This document shows, piece after piece, positions 58,240 through 64,000 of a DNA stretch of 64,000 bases. The notes under the pieces were generated by a model, which was given only the letters and a program-made list of their open reading frames with translations, was not told the origin of the DNA and searched no databases. The DNA is from Naematelia aurantialba. Its lineage: Eukaryota; Basidiomycota; Tremellomycetes; Tremellales; Naemateliaceae. The first letter of the stretch is position 1; every line of letters starts with the position of its first letter. The DNA is taken from the NCBI GenBank assembly GCA_021527695.1, contig JAKFAO010000002.1:496001-560000 (forward strand), written 5' to 3'. The position numbers and the translations under genes were made by a program.

Positions 58240-60825
58240 TCACACCCCCCTGCGCCCGATCTTAGGCGTCAGCTCCCCCGTCTCCTGGTCGCGCAGAAGC
58301 TTCTCCGCCGCCTGCTCGACCCCCGCCGCCGCCGCCTCGCCCATGATACTCGACAGGTCCCCAAAATAGTCTCTGCTGACAGGCGCACGCGACGCTGCCT
58401 CGACGACATCCGCGCCACTGGGTTTCCTCGAGTGGCCGCGACTCCCTGGCGGTCCTGTCCCTGCAGCACCAGCCTTGATAGGTCGGGGGCGGTGCGTATC
58501 GACCGCGGCGATGGGGAGGTGGTAGCGCTCCTCGTGGCATCCGTATGCCATTGGTGTGATTTTGATGAGCGTGTGCAGCGGGATCTGCGCGAGTCAGTCT
58601 TGATACTTGTCGATCGTTTGAATGTCGATCGTTTGGAAAACAGGGCGGCCGCCAAGGGAGGAAGGGGGACAAGAGGGGCTTGAAGAAAGAGTGATGGGGC
58701 TCACTTGGATATATGGCAGCTCTTCTTGGGGTAACGCCAAAAAATACGCGTACAGACATCGCAGGATGGCCTGAATATCAACGTCAGTCCACAGGCTTTA
58801 TCGTTATGGACGCGATTCGGCTTTAGTTCGCGCGACGCACCTGATGCCCGATGATGAGGATATTCTCCTGCCGCTCCAGCTCCATGATGACTGGCTCCAG
58901 CCTGACCACAACATCACGATAACTCTCCCCACCGCGATACCGATAGTTGAATTTATCCTCATCGCGACTCTCATAGTCTTCTGGGTACTTTTCCTCAATC
59001 TCCTCGTACGTCATTCCATCACATACCCCCGCGTCCAGCTCGTCCAGCGACTTCCACGTCTTCTTCTCAAACGGCAAGAGCGAGCCCGTCTGCTGAGTCC
59101 GCTGCAGGGTCGATGTCCATACTTCCAACGGACCGTCGCCGATATTATCCTTGACCAGCGCCGGAAGCGCTTTCGCGTACTCCCACCCTCTTGGCGAAAG
59201 ATCGGAATCGCCGCCAATCTTGCCCTCGACATTATAAACGGATTCTCCATGCTGCGCCTATCAGCACGGAGCGGGAGGAGCGAGGGTTATATGGGAACAG
59301 AGCCTGGGACGCGGACTAACCCGGGAGAGGTAGATGGATCTAGGCTTGAGATGAAGATTCATCAGGTAAAACGCAATTCGACTTTGCAGGTACCCCTCGA
59401 TCCTATTCATCGTGACCTGCTGTCCGACATTGAGTATGCGACAGAAACTGATGCCCGGCTCGGTGATCGTTTGATAGACGCTCTCGTACGCGTCGATGCG
59501 TTTTCGAAAGTCCCGTTCAGCCTCTTCGCGCGACATGCCCGCGTAGTCCGGGTCGCCAGACTGTACCTTGAGCGCGACGTTGGCTGCGATCACTGCGGGG
59601 TCGTTGCAGAACGATTCGAGGAAGAGGAGTTGTAAACCTGGCTCATGCGAAATCCGTTCCCGGATCTTTTCCCTCCTATCAAACGTGCTATTCGTTGCGT
59701 CTGGCCTCCTGATGAGCCCCCGGTCTCAAGGAATGGCGGCCACTCACCCATGATACCAACGTTGCCCTTCTTCTTCAGCCACGCAATCAGACTCTCCAGA
59801 CTCTCTTCCGCCAGCTTCTCCCTCTCCAGATTTGCCTCGGCATTGGACTGAGAAAAGTACTTTGCAGAGTGATCGGCCTTGCCCTGGCCGCTGATTCGCA
59901 CGTCAGCCTATGTGATGGGACACGAGAGAGCCACGGACGCTTGTTGTTGTGTCCTAGCCTTGGACCGCCGCAGCTGACCCACATTGAAGACCTCGACATT
60001 ATATTCCAGCCACTGAGCGGGGTCAGACGAGTCTTGTCTGAATGTTTCAGAGCTCACTCGCAGGTACCGCATGAGCTTGTTACTCAAATACGACTTTCCT
60101 CGTGCTGGAAGTCCGACCTGCAGATGTGCATCAGCACCGCGCACCCGTGGCGTTTCCCTTCAACCCGCCAACCCACCATGGCCACGACGATCTTTGCTTC
60201 CGAGTAATCTGGCTTCTCCACTGTGGACGTCAGATGGCTCAGACAGTACAGGATACAGCGAAGAAGGACTGACCGACTGTGCCGATACCGGATACCGACG
60301 GTGCTCGGGACGGTGCCATCGACGTCTGTCTGAACACCTTGGTGGTATCGTCCAGTGCTCGCAATCTACAATGACACTATCAGTTCCCGCCCTTTCCTAC
60401 GTTCCATAGCTGGTCTTCGATGTGTTCAATGTCACGCACAGATCTGATTGGGCGCCAAAGTGCGGTGTTCCAGGCGCGCTGGTGACTTTGGGCTCTCCCG
60501 AGAGCGCCGCCCCGATCGCAGCGGCGATCTTCTCTGCGCCAGGGCCGTGCGTGCTGTTCGGGCTGCTCGCGCCGGACGCTGCAGGGCTCGGGGCGGTCGT
60601 GGAGCTCGGCGTCTTGGTCGACCGCAGGACGTCGAGGTTCTTCATCGCGTTCTCGAGCACCTGCGGCTCAACAGGCACAGGCGGCACGTCGAGGTCGCTC
60701 ATCAGGCTGTTTGTCGTGGCCATCGGCCGCAGGTTGGGCGACCGCGGCGTCTTTGGCGTGCGCGCCTTGGAGTTGGACCGCGAGACAGACGTCTTGGTCA
60801 TGGCGGGAGGCGGCATGCCCGACAT
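58240..60825 (-). CDS. 6-phosphofructo-2-kinase/fructose-2,6-bisphosphatase
   Basis: Multi-exon gene starting [18 protein letters not shown] and ending [12 protein letters not shown]. After a Ser/Pro-rich regulatory N-terminus, the kinase domain reads [24 protein letters not shown] (Walker A GLPARGKS, about 60130-60075), then [41 protein letters not shown] and [18 protein letters not shown]. The phosphatase domain starts [25 protein letters not shown]; its phospho-acceptor His is in RHGES (about 59260). It continues [50 protein letters not shown] and [38 protein letters not shown]. Both catalytic histidines are kept, so it looks bifunctional, unlike yeast Pfk26. It sets fructose 2,6-bisphosphate and so the glycolysis/gluconeogenesis balance. 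The Ser-rich N-terminus and C-terminal tail suggest phosphorylation control (inference). Confidence 0.95.
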
Positions 60826-61153
60826 CCTGTCTGGCCAGAGCGCTAGGCGCCGGGCAAAGCGTGGGAACGGCGCAGAGGGGGAAGAGCAGACCTGCCGGAC
60901 CGCCCGTGCTTCCAGATCAGGTCAAGCGATGACAGACCGGCGGGGGATGTATATCTACTTGTGACAGTCAGGCATCCTCCATTGATGCGAGCAAATCGGT
61001 TACCGGCGGGAAGGTCAGCTTACTGACAGGTATAAAGCCACGTCAGAGGTGACTAGACCGCGGGGCCCTTTTGTTGATGTGTCCGAAGCCTCAGTAGACA
61101 GTATCCAGCATCTCTGGCATTCTCGATACTACGTCTATGACCAACTAGCCCCA
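60826..61153. promoter_or_regulatory. Divergent promoter region, PFK-2/FBPase-2 and KU70
   Basis: 328 bases between the start codons. No motif is assigned. Confidence 0.5.
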
Positions 61154-64000
61154 ATGTCATCGTACTATGGCGATAGGAGCCAGAACGTTCCATCATGGGA
61201 CACTCTCGAAGCAGCCGACGAGGACGACGTTGTGGATAGCTCAGAGGTGAGCCACTCTTCGCTCTTCTTCTCGGGTTTGCTTGTTCTTGTCCTCGTCTCT
61301 ACATGCCCATACTGTGAATTCCACATGCACATGTAAATAAGCTCTAGATGTCCATGTCGCAGGGTTTTCAGGGCCGCAGCGTTCAGCTAAAGAACAGTAC
61401 GCATATGCCTCTCGAGACCATATCTTGTTCTGCATCGATGCCTCGCGGTCGATGCAGACTCCGTATCCCGATCAGCCGAATCCCGAAGGTATCGTCCGAG
61501 GACAGAGCGCGCTGCATCAGGTTCTCGCTGCAGTATCTGAGATCGAGCGGAGAAAGGTCATCACGGGTCCTGCCGACTCGGTCGGCGTATTGATGTACAA
61601 CATTGACGTATGTACCTTCTCCGCTTGCGGCACACCCGAGTGTATTTCCGCACCCTTGCGATCTCCTAGCACCCATATCCTCCCCTCATCCCGCAACTCC
61701 CCCTCCCCCCAATCTTTCTCCTCCTAAAGCTATCGTATCCCCAGCTCTCGTATTCCCACTCTCGTCCTTCAGAGGCCACGACTAGCAGACTGACCTATCT
61801 CCTAGCCAACCAAAACCGCAAGCTCCAGCACGGGCAACTACAAGCCCGGCACCCGCGTCTTTCAGCCTCTGACCACGATCAACGCCGAAGAGATCAAAAA
61901 GATCATCAAGCTCGTCGAGCGGGCAAGCGAGGAATATGCCGCGCAGCTTGACGAAGAAGGCGACACTCGACAGCCAGAGGTGCTTGGCGAGTCGTTTCCG
62001 CCCTGCAACGCAGAGGACGAACTCAATATCGCCGATGTCCTGGTGACCTGCAACTTTCTGTTTCGTGATGCGTGAGCTGGCGTGCAACGCGATCTAGCGC
62101 TGGAGCTGGATGGAGCTGATTGGGCATAGAGGTACGAGGGTGGCCGGGAACAAGAGAGTGTTCTTGGTCACGGATAACGACACTCCTCCGGGAAGCGGAT
62201 CGAATCGAGAACCGGCTCGGACAGTCTATGGCGTGCGTTCCTTTGCTTTATTTCATTTTCAGCTTCAACGTGCGAAGCGTTGCTCACGCAATAGGTAGGA
62301 TCTTCTGACGTACGGAATTACAATCAACACATACTTTGTCGATCGACCGAATCACCGTTTCAACCCCACATTATACTGGAACGCAAGTGCTCTGTCACTC
62401 TACTTAGGCGACCACTGACTCACATTAGGACATTCTGAATCGCGAACCCGAGGACGATGCGCCTTCGCAGAACGAGCCCGAGGCTGAGGGCTTGGCGAAG
62501 CTGGCCGAGTCGATGAATGAGCTTGTTATCCGGCACGCGCCGAAACGAGTTCAATTTACGATCCCACTCAAGCTAGGCGGGAAAGACGGTGAGATTGAGA
62601 TTGGGGTGTCTGGGTGAGCCACTTCATCTCAGGTCCTTTAGGGGCTTGATTAATCTCACGCAGGTATGCCCTGGTTTCGTCGCAGGGCAAAGGGCAGCCG
62701 AAATATGTCCGCATGCGCGGGCAGACAGTCGAAGAGGTCCTCACGAAGACAGAGTATACTTCGGCTGTACGTACCCTGCTCATCCCTGTACATCACATAC
62801 TCCCACTGAAATGTGCGCAGGAAACTGGCGCTGTTCTGAGAGAAGAGGAGATCGGTCAAGCTTTCCAGTTTGGCAACGATTCGGCGGTTCGGAATGTCCT
62901 CGAGAAGAACTGGTGGGAATCAACAGAAGGTCAAGCACAAGCGCAAGCGGTGGCAGATGAGATTCTGAGGCTGGATAATGAGAAGAGACGGAGGGCGGAG
63001 GAGGGCGAGGAAATCGAGGAAGAAGAGGAGAAGCCTGATACACGGCGACTCGGGGCGACAAACGGCACCACAGACATCAAGGACAGGATCGTCGCTCGCA
63101 CGAGGGTGAGAATCCGATGCACACTTCAGGATGCCACGGGTGTTGCTAATCTGGCAAGTTGCAATTCACGAACGAAGAGGTCAGGCAGTTCAGAACAATG
63201 GGTCTGGAGCCTCGTAAGTCCCTCCTGCGGGATTTGGCTGAGTCCCGGCTCAGAGGTCAAAATCCTCGGCTTTCAAGCGCCTGAAAACCTTACGATTGAC
63301 GAGAACATTAAACATGCTTACTTTCTCTATCCCAACGAGTCGGTAAGTACTACATTGCTACAACATCACCGCCCCTCGGCGAGGCTGATTGCATCACAGG
63401 CGTATACAGGATCTACACGCACGTTTGCGGCTCTACTGAAATCGTGCTTGAAACTCGATCGCCATGCGCTCGCACTGTGCCGTTTCAAAGCGAACACGAC
63501 ACCCGAATTCGCCGTGCTCATCCCGCAAGAAGAGACGTTTACGCCTGATGGTGCCCAGGACAGCCCTCCAGGCTTCCACGCGATCGTGCTGCCGTTTGCC
63601 GATGACCTGCGTGCTCAGCCCAAGGGGTACACGGATAACTTGACGGGTGCGTCTGAGCTTATGGCTCTTGCTGGGGCTTGCATTCTGCTGACCCCGCCAG
63701 CGACTGAGAGACAGGCCAAGCTAATGAGCAACATTGTTAAGCGGTTGCGCATCAGGGCTGGAAGGTATCGGTCGGAAGTGTACCCCAATCCAGGTCAGTG
63801 GGATGATGGTCCTCGACCCATGCGTGATTGCATCAGCCATATCTCCCCACAGACCAGTCTCGTGTTTCCGCACGCATTAGCCATCACCTCGCACATCCAC
63901 TAATGGAGTCTCAGCACTTGCATACCACTATGCCCAATTGCAAGCTCTGGCATTTGAAGAGGACTTTGACCTCGAAGCGCATATCGACGAGATTGACAAG
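61154..64000 (+). CDS. KU70: Ku70 DNA end-binding protein, partial (runs off the right edge)
   Basis: Spliced gene starting MSSYYGDRSQNVPSWDTLEAADEDDVVD. The next exon reads YAYASRDHILFCIDASRSM (Ku N-terminal von Willebrand A-like domain), then SALHQVLAAVSEIERRKVITGPADSVGVLMYNID, INAEEIKKIIKLVERASEEY and AGNKRVFLVTDND. The Ku core beta-barrel includes YALVSSQGKGQPKYVRM, an acidic insert (EEGEEIEEEEEKPD), LQFTNEEVRQFRTMGLEP, GVKILGFQAPENLTIDENIKHAYFLYPNES, YTGSTRTFAALLKSCLKLDRHALALCRFKANTTPEFAVLIPQ and GFHAIVLPFADDLR. The last visible exon reads ALAYHYAQLQALAFEEDFDLEAHIDEID. With Ku80 it binds broken DNA ends for non-homologous end joining and has telomere roles. The C-terminal part and SAP domain, if present, lie outside the window. 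About ten introns are visible. Confidence 0.94.

Overview
This is a stretch of intron-rich, gene-dense fungal nuclear DNA. Nearly every gene has several short introns (about 45-70 nt, some 150-300 nt) with GTGAGT/GTAAGT/GTATGT donors, CTAAC/CTGAC-like branch sites and CAG/TAG acceptors. Protein content (fungal MGM101, a basidiomycete-type CDF cation transporter, ATP sulfurylase with a C-terminal APS-kinase-like domain, an STT4-type PI4-kinase) and intron style point to a basidiomycete, most likely a yeast or dimorphic species such as a Tremellomycete. That placement is inference and was not tested by any search. I found no rRNA, tRNA, CRISPR array or intact transposon.

Layout. Bases 1-2600 hold simple repeats and no gene I can defend. 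Then come: an intronless alpha/beta hydrolase (2603-3490,+); a small ABM-fold protein (3941-4866,+); an Ariadne-type RBR ubiquitin ligase (5135-7252,-) divergent from the mitochondrial recombinase MGM101 (7776-9368,+); an aldo-keto reductase (9843-12230,-); a GH36/SIP1-like glycosidase (12675-about 15261,-) divergent from an ataxin-3 deubiquitinase (15497-17509,+); a long asparagine-rich disordered protein (17828-20900,-); a THO1/SARNP-like SAP protein (21652-22782,-) divergent from a bZIP + AT-hook + GATA regulator (23077-25582,+); ATP sulfurylase (26117-28407,+); the PI4-kinase STT4 (28876-36339,-) divergent from an RBM18-like RRM protein (36551-37741,+); CutC (37883-38926,-) divergent from a soluble twin-ABC ATPase (39290-41438,+); a secreted glycosidase-like protein (41518-43927,-) divergent from SDA1 (44487-47655,+); a PSR1-type phosphatase (48747-50617,-) divergent from an intronless disordered protein (52163-53215,+); a CDF metal transporter (53616-55673,-) divergent from glyoxalase I (56206-57620,+); and PFK-2/FBPase-2 (58240-60825,-) divergent from KU70 (61154 to the right edge,+).

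Most genes are housekeeping, and no operon-like pathway cluster is evident. The striking organisational feature is the repeated head-to-head arrangement with 200-1500 bp shared promoter regions. Loose functional groups are ubiquitin handling (RBR ligase, ataxin-3), DNA maintenance (MGM101, Ku70), metal homeostasis (CutC, CDF) and RNA/ribosome biogenesis (THO1-like, RBM18-like, SDA1).

The most unusual points are at the level of gene structure and domain combination: a 3-nt micro-exon inferred in the CDF gene, a 9-nt micro-exon in the ABM gene, a GC-AG intron in MGM101, an intron that cuts the Walker A motif of the ABC ATPase, minisatellites inside several introns, and a single protein carrying bZIP, AT-hook and GATA-finger DNA-binding elements. 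Exon models were built by eye from reading frames, splice consensus and family conservation, so individual junctions may be off by a few bases.
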